NCBI GenBank assembly: GCA_026315105.1
Contig: CM048750.1
Location: forward strand, 170,466,549-170,530,548
Length of the DNA: 64,000 nt
Direction of reading: 5' to 3'
Source of the DNA: Locusta migratoria
Taxonomy: Eukaryota > Arthropoda > Insecta > Orthoptera > Acrididae
Shown piece after piece: positions 46,207 to 56,722 of the stretch. The notes under the pieces are model-generated. The model was not told where the DNA came from. It did no database searches and saw only the letters and a list, made by a program, of their open reading frames with translations. Position numbers and translations under genes: made by a program. Position 1 is the first letter of the stretch, and each line of letters starts with the position of its first letter.

Positions 46207-46519
46207 GAACTAACTGAAAAACAAAAGTTGTCAGAGAGTAAACTGCAGAGAGAGTAACAAAAAATCATAGAGTATACATCGCGTATGGAATATACTAGAA
46301 CACGTAAAAATATACAGCGCTCCTGGCGGCTGGACGCTGAACTATGATTAACAGCCACGATTCATTTATTACACCCGCGATAGTAGCGTGCCTCTGGTGG
46401 CCGGTACGGAACTAATTATAAACGCGGTTCACTTGATCCAGTCGCTACACTGCACTGCACTTTCAACACTGAACTTGGTTGCTGACGCGTGGCGGCTGGC
46501 AAAGCAGAGCGCCACATCA

Positions 46520-46528
46520 GCCCCCCGG
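46520..46528 (-). other. Polypurine tract of the minus-strand Gypsy element
   Basis: On the minus strand, cccggggggctga precedes the 3' LTR start TGTGGCGCTC at 46516. Confidence 0.65.
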
Positions 46529-46964
46529 GCGGAAGCGGAGCGTGGTATCGTTGAATCGTGCTGGAAAGTGTACCCGACGACCATAGCGAGTTGTCCGTGT
46601 CGGAGGCTGTTCCGTGGTTGGCGGCGATGGTGTTGGTTGTGCATATTGTTCAGCCAGGTTCTGATATCTCCGTTGGTTAGCGGTCGGGGATGACTCTTGA
46701 AATACGTACGCAGGCTTCACTCTATTTAGAGAAACGGTTGTTGCTTTGCCGTACACCAAAATTTCCATTGTCTGCGTACTTCTCCGTACCACGCGGTATG
46801 GGTCAGCGTACGGAGGTTGTAGTGGTGGTTTCACGCCGTCGGTGCGAAGCATAACATGGGAGCACTGATCTAGGTCCTGATGAACGTAACAAGGTGGTGT
46901 GCCATGTCGTGAAGCCTTTGGAGGACGGATCTATGCGATATGGTTTCGCAGGCGACGTAAGAAA

Positions 46965-47160
46965 AATGTTCAAATGTTTGTTAAGCTTATGGGACTTAAC
47001 TACGGGGTCATCAGTCCCTAAAATTACAAACTACTTATGAACTACCTTATACTAAAGACGGCACAAATATCCATGCCCGAGGGGGGATTCGAACCCCCGA
47101 CCGTAGTGGACTTGCAGACCGTGACTGCAGCGCCTCAGTCTCCTCGGCCACCACGGCCGG
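46965..47160 (-). mobile_element. tRNA-headed SINE, main type, inside Gypsy integrase
   Basis: Exact 16-bp flanking duplications, caggcgacgtaagaaa, at 46949-46964 and 47161-47176. All parts of the SINE are present. Confidence 0.97.
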
Positions 47161-47515
47161 CAGGCGACGTAAGAAATCTGGCTGGTCTTGTGTCGATTTT
47201 TGCAGTGTATTGGGGTCGACGATTTCACCAGGCAGACGCAATGTTCCTCCATATACTAATTCCGCAGCCGATGAATCGGTGTCCGGTTCATAAGTTGTTC
47301 GTAGACCCAGTAACACCATTCGTAGAGCTGAAGTCCATGTGTTGCCATGGCACATGAGCGCTGCTTTTAAAGAACGAAGCCAGCGTTCGATCATTCCGTT
47401 ACTAGCAGGATGGTAGCTAGTGGTTCTGTGGTGTACATATCCGCAAAACTTGGCCAGCTGAGCGAACAGATCAGACTGAAACTGTCGTCCACGGTCAGTG
47501 GTGATATGTTAAGGG

Positions 47516-47848
47516 CATCCAAACCTTGCTAACCACGCTGACCCGAATGCAGAGGCTGCGATTCTCCGTACTAATTCAGCCTTTGAGTCTCCGGTAGGAA
47601 TCTTCCGCCGGAGGTGCGGTGATTATGTACTACACCTCAGCCGCGAAACGTTGTTCCAACTGGCTAACTACGAGTGTGAACTTGGTGCTATCTGCCGTAA
47701 TTCCCGCACAGGAGAAACTTGCTTCAACCTGCGCAAACCATAAGATTGGATTATCAGCCCAAAAAGGCGGCTAGCCTTGATACTGCACGTTCTTCTGCCA
47801 TCTCGATAAAAAGTCAGCAGCAGTTCGATTCTTCCGGCTCTCGAATCA
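47516..47848 (-). pseudogene. Gypsy gag N-terminal remnant
   Basis: On the minus strand a frame begins MAEERAVSRLAAFLG (near 47760-47803), then after stops WFAQVEASFSCAGITADSTK and LVVSQLEQRFAAEV. This is the usual N-terminal part of gag in this Gypsy group (FW..nP..WFaQvEa.F). It ends where the internal deletion joins integrase. Confidence 0.72.
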
Positions 47849-47864
47849 CGTCGGGGTCACCAAT
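47849..47864 (-). other. Primer-binding site
   Basis: Directly after the 5' LTR the minus strand reads ttggtgaccccgacgtg. Its complement on the plus strand (tcgaatcacgtcggggtcacca, 47842-47862) resembles a tRNA T arm and acceptor ending in CCA. The tRNA was not identified. Confidence 0.7.
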
Positions 47865-48273
47865 TTTCGGTATCAGCGTAATTTGAGCTGATCGACTATA
47901 TAAAATAAATAAATTCGACGCGAGAGGTTTACTGGTAACACAACTTTTTATTGGACAACAAAAGGAACTAACTGAAAAACAAAAGTTGACAGAGTAAACT
48001 GCAGAGAGAGTAACATAAAAATTCATAGAGTATACATCCCGTATGGAATATACTAGAACACGTAAAAATATACAGCGCTCCTGGCGGCTGGACGCTAAAC
48101 TATGATTAACAGCTGCGATTCATTTATTACACCTGCGATAGTAGCGTGCCTCTGGTGGCCGGTACGGAACTAATTATAAACGCGGTTCACTTGATTCAGT
48201 CGCTACACTGCACTGCACTTTCAACACTGAACTTGGTGCTGACGCGTGGCGGCTGGCAAAGCAGAGAGCCACA
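47865..48273 (-). mobile_element. 5' LTR of the minus-strand Gypsy element
   Basis: About 409 bp, beginning TGTGGCTCTC (minus) at 48273. The part 47950-48265 matches 46207-46505 nearly base for base, and the part 47865-47955 matches 43912-44014. These are the two halves of the 3' LTR. Confidence 0.9.
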
Positions 48274-48277
48274 ACTC

Positions 48278-48467
48278 AACGCAAAGAAATATAATTTGTT
48301 ACGCACAAGTGGAAAGACTCGTCACTGAATGATTACATGATTACAATCAAGTCAGTGGATGTTTTCAAAACCATTTAATATCCGGGAGTATCTGTACTTA
48401 ATGGTTGATAATGGAAGTCCATTTAAATATAATCTTAGAAAGGGAGCTACCAGACACATTCATTGGG
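48278..48467 (+). mobile_element. CR1/Jockey-group LINE fragment, right of the Gypsy nest
   Basis: LNAKKYNLLRTSGKTRH then, in shifted frames, YLGVSVLNG-like text continue the LINE that stops at 43911. The SINE at 48479 follows. Confidence 0.6.
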
Positions 48468-48478
48468 AGAATTCTCTC

Positions 48479-48679
48479 ACTGGCCGCGGTGGCCGAGGGG
48501 ACTGATGCGCTCCAGTCACGGTCTGCACGACCACTACGGTCGGGGGTCCGCATCCCCCCTGGGGCATGGATATTTGTGGCGTCCTTAGTATAAGGTAGTT
48601 CATAAGTAGTTTGTAAGTTTAGGGGCTGATGACCCCGTAGTTAAGCCCTAAGCTATACAAACATTTGAACAATTTTTGA
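48479..48679 (+). mobile_element. tRNA-headed SINE, main type
   Basis: Complete plus-strand copy with exact agaattctctc duplications at 48468-48478 and 48680-48690. The B box is mutated (ggtccgcatcc). Confidence 0.96.
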
Positions 48680-48690
48680 AGAATTCTCTC

Positions 48691-49235
48691 GAATGAAGCA
48701 CCAAAAAACCTCATTCGACTGATACTAGTGAATCACGCGCCAATCTCGAAGCGATAGATGAGACAAAAAATAATCTAAGAAAGGCAGCGCCATCGTCACT
48801 TGTATGATTCGTAAGCATGAAGAAGATATTCCTCGGTGCAGTACGTAGGACAGAGCTGGCAACTGAACAAGTTTTCTCTTCGGCGTATTCGCAGCAGCTA
48901 GAGAACTGCAAGTGATCATTTCACAAAGTTACGTCTGGATTTTAGGATTCCAGAGTGTAGACAACTGGGAGGATGCAAGCTTAGGCCACTTTTGTACAAG
49001 CCCAAGATCGAAATTTTCGAGTTCATGAAGCCAACGTGGATCTTTTCAGTTTATACTTTCATGTTAATCCTTTCCTTTGTAGAGACTGTGTTGTTGACCA
49101 ATATATTTTCAGGTTTTACGAAGCTTCTCTAGCATATCAGTTTCTGGACGCTTGGCACACGGCCATAAAATGAATGGTTTGTGGATTACAAACAAATCCC
49201 CGAATCTAATGAAAACTCCCAAAAGGAAGTTATGC
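48691..49235. other. Stretch without a recognised gene
   Basis: Short overlapping frames only. The text up to about 48920 may be LINE remnant, but no motif is firm. Confidence 0.4.
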
Positions 49236-49239
49236 ATAC

Positions 49240-49530
49240 ATCGCAATTTATTTACAAGCCCTTTATTTACTGGTTAACGCTTTCAATGAGCAAGTCGTCA
49301 TCTTCAGATCAGTGTGCAAAACATTTTTTTTCCAAGGATCATATTTGTAGTCAACCACTGATACATCGTTATAAAATACATGACTAAAATAGATAGCACA
49401 CAAACAGTGCATAAAGCCGTTGAAAATGTAATTGCTGAATATAAGGTTCTGATGTTTACTGGTTGAAATGTGGTGAGTGACTCATTGAAACCGGTAGTCA
49501 GTAAATAAAGAACTTTTAAATAACTTTCGC
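49240..49530. repeat. Inverted pair of Penelope-type ends
   Basis: tttatttactggttaacgct (about 49261-49285) is inverted at about 49480-49505 (accggtagtcagtaaataaa). The left arm on the minus strand reads CTGAAGA...TTGAAAGCGTTAA and the right arm on the plus strand reads TTGAAACCGGTA. Both resemble hammerhead ends. Confidence 0.6.
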
Positions 49531-49639
49531 TCTAGGCTCTGACTTCCACTACGGAGAATTCGTCAGATTTCTTAAATCGCTTTCCTGATCCTGCAATGTC
49601 AGGTAATTTTAAATCGCTGAATGTCAAGATCGCAGAACC

Positions 49640-49690
49640 CCCTTCTTTTATTGATTAACGGTTTCGGTTCAATTACTCAGCCATCTTTAG
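49640..49690 (-). ncRNA. Hammerhead-like motif, worn
   Basis: The minus strand reads CTAAAGA then ggctgagtaattgaacc and GAAACCG, with tail-like aataaaag after it. The first core element has one change (CTAA for CTGA). Confidence 0.35.
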
Positions 49691-49699
49691 ATAAAAAAT

Positions 49700-50670
49700 A
49701 TAATGGATGGTTAGGTTTCATTAGCACGTTTGTTGCTTCTATACTGCCTTGCAAGTGGCATTGACGACAAACACCCAACATCAAGCATAAACCACTCATT
49801 TGGTGCTTTGTTGAGTTGTTTAGGGCAGGGCTGATGGACATGTTTTCTCCGCTACGAAATATTGAGTGATTGACATCTTATACTACTGATTATTTATCTC
49901 AGTACGTTATTTCTTGATTCCACTTTCAGCGTTGTGTTATGGGAATGTTGCTCCTGTGACAGGATACGTTTTCGTAACACGGGGTATAGCCATTTGGCAA
50001 ATAAAGAAAAACGTTTGATTGCTTCCGCGTTGCCGATGCCAGTGGCACGTCCTTGTGTGAAAGAGAAAATAACACGTTGAAATCTATCAGTTAGGTCTTA
50101 ACCATTTAAATCACACAGAAGAGATGTAGTTTTCCCTGCTGACTCTTTGAAGAAAAAAACTGACGAGTGTCTTTCCGTCCGAGCATGTCCGCTGTTACTC
50201 CGATGCTATTAAGATATGTAACGCTAAACTCTTAGTTGTTGTTTTGGCATGTTATAAGAGAAAGTAAATGTGCGCCGTTTCATGACTTCTTTAGCTTCCA
50301 CGACGTCCTTACATGATGTTACGTAACTTCAATGTCATGGTGGCAATAATTAAGCTGTGTCGATCTCTTGAGACACATTACAAAAACTTCAGAATACTGC
50401 AAAAACTCAAAATTACAGGCTTGTGATAAGACACTGCGTGATCTCTAGGTGTCTTTCACGAAACGTTTCATCATTTTATTAACGTCTGAAGAAGGCATAA
50501 TGTCGAATTACAGGTTTAGGATAAACGCCACGTGGTCTCTACCTTAGCGTCACGCGACGTTTATTACGTTTATCTTCTTCTTTATTTTAGCAGTCAAATA
50601 ATCTCACATTACGAATGTTTCTGCATGAATTCTGTTGTAGAACAACATTTCCAGCTGTCTTTTATAGTAA
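49700..50670. other. Stretch without a gene
   Basis: No domain or repeat recognised. Confidence 0.5.
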
Positions 50671-50760
50671 CTAGCTAAACCCGTCGACGAATCACTGTGG
50701 CACACTTTAATATCAAATGAATGGGAAAATAAATACAAAGATTCTTGTGAACATAGACTC
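50671..50760 (-). mobile_element. Helitron 3' end fragment
   Basis: actagctaaacccgtcgacg gives, on the minus strand, cgtcgacgggtttagCTAG followed by T. This is the terminal CTAG with a short palindrome before it. Only the end is present; it is joined to an RTE fragment. Confidence 0.45.
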
Positions 50761-50764
50761 ATTG

Positions 50765-51545
50765 AGAAATTGAGTAATTGTCTGAATAATTTCTTTTAAC
50801 TCCTCATACATTTCTTCAATCTCCTCATCATCGGCAGAGCTATTTGGCATATAAACCTGTACTACTGTTGTCGGTGTTGGCTTCGTATCTATCTTGTCAA
50901 TGATAATGCGATCACTGTGCTGCTCATAGTAGCTTACATTCCTATTTTCTTATTCATTATCAGTACTGTTTCTGTGATACCCCAACTGATTTTGTATTTA
51001 TAACCCTGTACTCACCTGACCAGAAATCATGTTCATCCCGCCACCGAACTTCACTAATCCCCACTATATCTAACTTCAACCTGTCCATTTCCCTTTTTAA
51101 ATTTTCTAATTTTCCACCAGATTAAGGGATCAACATTCCAAGCTCCGATCCGTAGAATGCCAGTATTGTTTTTTCTGATGACAACATCCTCCTGCGTTGT
51201 CCCCTCCTGGAGATCCGAATGGAGGACTATTTTACCTCCGGAATATTTTACCCGAGAGTATGTCATCATCATATTTTCATACAATAGAGCTGAATGTCCT
51301 CGGGAAAAGTAACGGCTGTAGTTTCCCCTTGCTTTCAGCCGTTCCCAGTAACTGTATGGCAAAGCCACATTATCTGATGTTACAGGGACAGCTCAGTTGC
51401 CCCTGTAATTACTGAAAAGGCTGCTGCCCCTCTTCAGGAACCACACGTTTGTCTGTCCTCTCCACAGATACCCCTCCGCTGTGGTTGCACCTACGGTACG
51501 GCGATCTGTATCGATGAGGCACACAAGCCACCCCAACACGGCAAT
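50765..51545 (-). mobile_element. RTE-like LINE, endonuclease region (decayed)
   Basis: On the minus strand GAWNV (51120-51140), LKREMDRLKLDIVGISEVRW (near 51050-51115) and RDEHDFWSGEY with the catalytic block are followed by SDRIIIDKIDTKPTPTTVVQ and VYMPNSSADDEEIEEMYEEL (near 50800-50915). This is an apurinic endonuclease domain of RTE-type LINEs. The frame is shifted several times, and the RT domain is absent. Confidence 0.85.
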
Positions 51546-51914
51546 GTCTGTGGTTCATACGTAAATAAAAAAGGTCATTGTGATGTAATCACAGAAAAAT
51601 CCTTGCCTGCTTACTTTTTACGGAGTGTTTTCAATGTTTGATCCTGCGTAAAAAGCGGACGCAGGTTAGTCTGTGGAATACAGAACCACCAAGAAACATC
51701 AATCACAAATGTCTTCTCTGTTCGTGTAACAATCGCTTCATAAATCAATATGATAAGTACTAGCGATGTGCAATGCTGTGATATAAAACTAGAGGTGTGC
51801 TAGTTAATCTGAATAAATAATTCAATGTAACAAAATTTCAGTTGCTCTTAACTGACAATTTCCGAATGAGAAATGATAATTTCATGATAAAGAAGGGTTA
51901 TAGATACTCTTTAA
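51546..51914. other. Stretch without a gene
   Basis: AT-rich, nothing recognised. Confidence 0.5.
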
Positions 51915-52086
51915 AAGTCGCGGTGGAGTGGCCATGCGCTAAGGCGCCTTGATGCGGAGCGCGCGGTTGCTCGCCGTCGGAGGTTCGAGTTCTCCCTTTG
52001 GCATGGGTGTGTTCCCCTTAGTTTAGTTCAAGTTAGTTTAAGTAGTTAGTAAGTTAGAGACTGATGACCATAGCCGTTTGGTCCTA
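51915..52086 (+). mobile_element. tRNA-headed SINE, head variant 2
   Basis: The head reads gtcgcggtggagtggccatg, gcgctaaggcgccttgatgc and ggaggttcgagttctccc. The tail is of the common type (taagtagttagtaagtta, gactgatgacc). It abuts the RTE tail at 52087. Confidence 0.86.
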
Positions 52087-52440
52087 TAGTTTTGTTGTTG
52101 TTGTGGTCTTCAGTCCGGAGACTGGTTTGATGAAAATCTCCACAATACCCTATCCTGAGCAAACCTTTACATCTCCACATAAGAATGACAACCTACATCT
52201 GTCTGAATCTGCTTACTTTATGCATCTCTTGGTCTTCCTCTGCGGTTTTTACCCCATACACTTCCCTCTAACGCTAAATTCGCAATTCCTTGATGTCTAA
52301 GAAAGTGCCCTACCAATCTATTCCTTCTTTTAGTCAAGGTATGCCAGAAATTTCTTTTCTCCCCAATTCTGTTTAGTACCTCCTCATTAGTTACGCGATC
52401 CACCCACCTAATCTTCAGCATTCTTCTGTAGCAGCAGTTT
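52087..52440 (-). mobile_element. RTE-like LINE 3' end
   Basis: The minus-strand frame 52218-52421 reads MLKIRWVDRVTNEEVLNRIG, EKRNFWHTLTKRRNRLVGH and FLRHQGIANLALEGSVWG. The 3' end (ctccggactgaagaccacaa and the caacaac tail) lies at 52087-52130. 5' truncated at about 52440. Confidence 0.9.
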
Positions 52441-52684
52441 TAAGACTGTTTTAAAAATGGTTTTATTCAAAGAAGATTTGATTAAGAAAGTCGAATAATT
52501 TTGAATCAAGTACCTTATCCACATTATCTGTATATGGATGCCAGCTCACTTTCCATTAATGAACGAAATATACTGTTCTTTCCACTGTCGCAATACAGGC
52601 GAAAAAACATCAATATAAACTTCAAACCACGACAAAAAAAAATTCCATATGCTACCAAAAGGGAAACCTTTTCGACTTTTGTAA

Positions 52685-52750
52685 CTGCAAATCTACACCT
52701 ACATCCATACGCCGAAAACCAGTTCCCGGTGTGTGGCGGAGGTTACTTTG
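52685..52750 (-). mobile_element. CR1-group LINE 3'-end fragment
   Basis: ctacatccatacgccg and ggtgtgtggcggaggttact resemble the text that begins the next LINE copy (catactccgcaatgccg, ggtgcgtggcggagggtac). This is a second, very short 3' end. Confidence 0.5.
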
Positions 52751-53364
52751 TGTACATCTACATCTACATACATACTCCGCAATGCCGTAAGGTGCGTGGC
52801 GGAGGGTACACTATACCACTACAAGGCATTTGCTTTCCTACTCCAGTCCCAAGTAGAACGAGGGAAAAAAGAATGTCTATATGCCTCTGTGCTTCTTATC
52901 TTGTCTTTGTGATCTTTTAGGCGGCAGGAAGATCCTTCTGCACTCAGTCTCAGTTTCTCCTATTCCAGTCCCGTAAGGTTTGCGGGGAAAAAACGATTGC
53001 TGTAAGGCACCGTGTGCTCCCTAAACACTCTATCACTGTGGTGTTTTCACGAGATATACGTAGGAGGCAGCAGTATATCGGGATCTTTCGAGAAAGCCCG
53101 TACCATGATACAGAACTTCTCTCTGGCAGCACATACTAAATGAGTCTGTTAACGAATCGTGCTGCCCTCCGTTAGATCTTCTCTAAGTCCTCTACAACCC
53201 TTTCTGGTACGGATCTCACAATGATGAGGAATATTCAACCGCCGACCAAGAGTTTGTTGACAGACTACACTTTCTGAGGATTTTTCCTATGAACCTCAGT
53301 CTGGCATCTGCCTTACCCACGCTTTATTTTATATGGTCGTCTCATTGCAAACCGTTGCTTATGT

Positions 53365-53683
53365 ATAAACGCCGTGCCATACAGCCCTCGAGGGGCCAAC
53401 GGGTACCGACCGACCACCGTGTCATCCTCCGAGCGAAGGCGTCACCGGATACGGTATGGAGGTGCCACATACTCCCGGCCGTAGTCTGTTTTTCAGACCG
53501 GAGCCGCTACTTCTCAATCAAGTAGCTTCTCAGTTGGCCTCACAAGGGCTGAGTTCACCCCGCTTCCCAACAGCGCTTGGCAGACCCGGACGGTTACCCA
53601 TCCGAGAGCTAGCCAAGCCCGACAGTGCTTAACTTCGGCAATATAACGGGAATCGGTATATCCACTGCTGCATGGCCGTTGGC
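53365..53683 (-). mobile_element. 5S rRNA-derived SINE (SINE3 type)
   Basis: On the minus strand the first 110 bp read gccaacggccatgcagcagt, gccgaagttaagcactgtcg, ggcttggctagctctcggat and gggtaaccgtccgggtctgc. This is a 5S rRNA with its internal promoter region, followed by a non-5S body. It is flanked by 11-bp duplications gttgcttatgt (53354-53364) and gttccttatgt (53684-53694), one mismatch. Confidence 0.93.
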
Positions 53684-53848
53684 GTTCCTTATGTCTACTC
53701 CCAGATATTTTGTGAGAGTAACTGCTTCCAATGTTTGTCCTGCTATTGTGAAGTTATACACTAAAGGATCTTTCTTTCTATGTAAACGCAGCACTTTACA
53801 CTTGCTTATATTGAGGATCAGTTGCCATTCTCTGCACAGTGCGCCCAT

Positions 53849-55119
53849 TGATTGATTGATTGATTTTTCTCAGGGAAGCCAAAACAGTCTTGGTCGAACC
53901 CGCCACTGCCCGCACCGAAACTAAGTTTATTGTGCGGTATCGCTCCCTGTATATCTAGTAAAGCCAACCAATGGCCTCGAACAGTGCAAGCAGTCGCTTT
54001 ACCAGTTCTTTATTAGACACAATTTCTTCGGGTCTGGTTGTCCCAAATGTTGAGTGCTTTTTACTCTCCAATGTAATGCATTCGAAGATTAGATGTGATG
54101 CAGTTTCATCACCGTCATCACAGATCCTACATTTAGGGTCGTCTTCTGTTATTCTCATTGTATGTAGGTGTTTTTTTGAAATTCCCATGGGTGTCAGCAA
54201 TCCAACCATGTCTAATCTCTCTTCTGTTCAGGCCCAGGATTGCAGAGCTTCTTTTAAAACATGGCTTAGGCATCATTACCTTGCCATGTTTTTGTTGATG
54301 GACTTTGGTCCAATATTCTACGTGCTGTCTTCTGAGCCAGTTACGTCGCTTCAATTTGATCATTGCCTTGGTGATTGTCAGGACAGATTCCGGTCCAAGA
54401 AATGGAGTCTCTGCCCCCATCCTGGCTAATCTGTCGGCATTTTCGTTGCCACTGATCCCCGAGTGGCCAGGGACCCACAGTAGGTTTACCCTACTGCTTT
54501 CCCCTAGCTCCACCAGAACCCTGTGACATTTTGTAACAAATTTAGATCTTATTGCAGGAGCTGCCAGTAATCTCAGGGTTGCCTGGCTGTCTGAATAGAT
54601 ATAGATGCTACGGCCTTTGTAGCACCTACGCAAATTCTCCTCCACACACGCTCTGATGGCAGTGATTTCAACCTAGAATACTGAGGCCAGTTTCCCTAGA
54701 GAGACGACACCCTCCAGTCTTGACTGCACCCCGTATACCCCAGCCCCAACGCCTTGGTCTGATTTCGACCCATCAGTGAACCAGACATATCCCCTGTACG
54801 GTGCCTAACTATTTTCTCCCACTGCTCCCTACTTCCAATTGTTATACTGAAAGGCTTGTTGAAGCAGTATGGGGTTATAATATAGTCGGCTGGCATTTCC
54901 CCAACCTTTCCTATATTTACCTCACTCACTATTTTAGTGTGTGATTCTGGATATCCCAAAGAGTTCCAGTTTTTGCCAGTTTTGAGTCTGTATGCACCAG
55001 CCGCTGCCTCCATCTTGACCCAAAGGTGTAATGAGGGCATATCCAACATGGTTTCTATCCCAGCAGTTGGTGTGCTGCTAATTCCGCCTGTTATGGCTAA
55101 GCAAGCTAATCTCAGCACC
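53849..55119 (-). mobile_element. I/R1-group LINE with RNase H domain, 5'-truncated
   Basis: The minus-strand frame 54696-55118 reads LRLACLAITGGISSTPTAGI then ETMLDMPSLHLWVKMEAAAG, the region between RT and RNase H. 54133-54645 reads IYSDSQATLRLLAAP, then VNLLWVPGHSGISGNENADR with the conserved Asp and His of RNase H. A C-terminal zinc knuckle (CRICDDGDETASHLIFEC) is at 54080-54130. The tail is (CAAT)n at 53849-53866. Flanks are gtgcgcccat (53839-53848) and gtgcacccat (55120-55129). Confidence 0.92.
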
Positions 55120-55603
55120 GTGCACCCATAAGCTCTAAATCATCCTGCAGTTCATCCTGCATTTCGCTGCCTTTTTCCAGTGTCGCGACTTTTCGCTAAA
55201 CTACAGCACCATCGGGAAAAAGGCTGACTGAACTTCCTACATAATATATATTACCTGCGAGGTCAATTGTATGTATTGCGAAAATCAACGGTCCTAGAAC
55301 AGTCCCATCGGGCACGGATGAAACCACTTTCACTTCCGAAGACTTTCCATTGAGAATGACGTGCTGCGTTCTGTTAGGTAGAAGCCCCTCAGTCCGGTCA
55401 CACAGTTGGTCTTGTATTCCATATGCACGCCATTTTTTTTTTTTTCATCAGGCGACTGTGCTGAATGGTATGGAACGCCTTGCGGAAGTCAAGACACACG
55501 GCGTCTACCTGAGATCCTTTTTCTACTGTCCTCTGGATCCCGTGGATGTATAGTGCTAGTTGGGTTTCATAGGGTCGTTGCTTTATTACACAGGATGAGG
55601 TAC

Positions 55604-56722
55604 TTAAAACTGTTTTTCGGAACATTTATAAACATATAAATCGGATTTAAAACAGTTGCAATAAAAGTTGTTTACCTCCAAGAGGGTCATGTATTAACAT
55701 TAAGGTCAATCCTTGCGCCCATCACCGAGGGCGGGAGGGGGTTTGGCTTTGAAATCTTAATTAGGAACCCAATTTTTTATTGCACTTTTCGATTCTCCAG
55801 GTAAAAAGTTAAACTTTTGTATGAAACTTTTTTTTAGTATAATAGATGGCGCTGTAATCGGCAAAAACTAAAATGATTTCAAAATTGCTGAAAAATGTTG
55901 TTCATAAAAGGTAATATCTCGAACAAAAACATAATATTAGGAAAATCGTAGTACAGTTTTCAATATTTTTGATAATAATATTATGCGACACCTTCCACAA
56001 TCGCATGTCTGTGCTCTCAGTTCTTGGTCAGACTAGTCATTGAACTTCAATAAATCAAATGTTCAAATGTTTGTATAGCCTATGGGACTTAACTACGGGG
56101 TCATTAGTCCCTAAACTTACAAACTACTTATGAACTAGCTAATACTAAGGACGGCACAAATATCCATGCCCGAGGGGGGATTCGAACCCCCCGACCGTAG
56201 TGGCCGTGCAGACCGTGACTGGAGCGCATCAGTCCCCTCGGCCACCGCGGCCGGCGAACTTCAATAACTTGGACTGTACAGATATCTACGCATTTTTCTA
56301 CGATTTTTAATGATTGCAGAGATAGTAAATATCATATCCTCGTACTTTGAGGCTCATAGAAATGATGAAGCAGCTCGTCAAAGGTATGCTAATCTGTTCC
56401 CTGACGAGGAATCTGATGCTTATTTGTTCGAGATATTAGCGTTTTTCAACAATTTTCAACTCATTTTCATTTTTACCGATTACAGCGCCGTCTGTAAAAA
56501 TCGAAAAAAAAAAATGGTTTATACAAATGTACATTTTTTTTTTTTTCGGAGAATCGAAAACTACATGAAAACAGGGGTTGCTATGTAATATTTCAAAGTC
56601 ACCCTCCCTTCCCGCCTCCGGGGGGTGGGGTGCAGGAAGGTTTGAGCTTTTGTAGGTGAGCAAGTTTATAATTTTTTTAATCCGATTTGTATTTTTCCAA
56701 ATATTCCGAAAAACAGTGTTAA
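55604..56722. repeat. TTAA-flanked foldback element with a SINE in its loop
   Basis: The left arm, from 55608 (aactgtttttcggaacattt, then atcggattt, gggcgggaggggg, ttcgattctcc near 55790), is inverted in the right arm ending 56718 (ggagaatcgaaa, ccgcctccgg, aatccgattt, attccgaaaaacagtg). TTAA stands at both ends (55604-55607 and 56719-56722). The arms are about 300 bp and diverged. Confidence 0.8.
56054..56255 (-). mobile_element. tRNA-headed SINE, main type
   Basis: Complete minus-strand copy with gaacttcaataa duplications at 56042-56053 and 56256-56267, in the loop of the foldback element. Confidence 0.96.

Larger units (their letters stand above)
46517..47515 (-). pseudogene. Gypsy integrase C-terminal half of the minus-strand element
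   Basis: Minus-strand pieces in order: TTDRGRQFQSDLFAQLAKFC (47450-47515, second catalytic Asp block), HPASNGMIERWLRSLKAALM with the catalytic Glu (near 47360-47410), and LGLRTTYEPDTDSSAAELVY then GGTLRLPGE. After a SINE the GPY-type region RTDGVKPPLQPPYADPYRVV (46790-46850) and PVTVSL.RVKPAYV-like text follow. Frames are open but cut by the SINE. Confidence 0.88.
43912..48273 (-). mobile_element. Ty3/Gypsy-type LTR retrotransposon (deleted), hosting other insertions
   Basis: Both outer edges carry the 4-bp flank actc (43908-43911 and 48274-48277). The 5' LTR is 47865-48273. The 3' LTR is split into 46207-46516 and 43912 to about 44014. After the 5' LTR come a primer-binding site and a gag remnant, then a deletion near 47515 joins gag directly to integrase. 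Protease, RT and RNase H are absent. A plus-strand Gypsy element sits in the 3' LTR and a SINE in the integrase region. Not mobile on its own. Confidence 0.88.
52752..55600 (-). mobile_element. CR1/Jockey-group LINE, split by two insertions
   Basis: Three blocks read as one element. 55120-55600 has SSCVIKQRPYETQLALYIHG and VCLDFRKAFHTIQHSRL. 53684-53848 has ALCREWQLILNISKCKVLRL and KYLGVDI. 52752-53364 has GKADARLRFIG-like text and RTRKGCRG. A 5S-type SINE (53365-53683) and an RNase H LINE (53849-55119) interrupt it. The 3' end is at the tacatctacatctacat tail near 52755. Many stops. Confidence 0.85.

Noticed and set aside
53570..53683. 5S rRNA gene
   Set aside because: The 5S part continues into a non-5S body and has target duplications, so it is a 5S-derived SINE. 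It also has substitutions a functional 5S would not tolerate.
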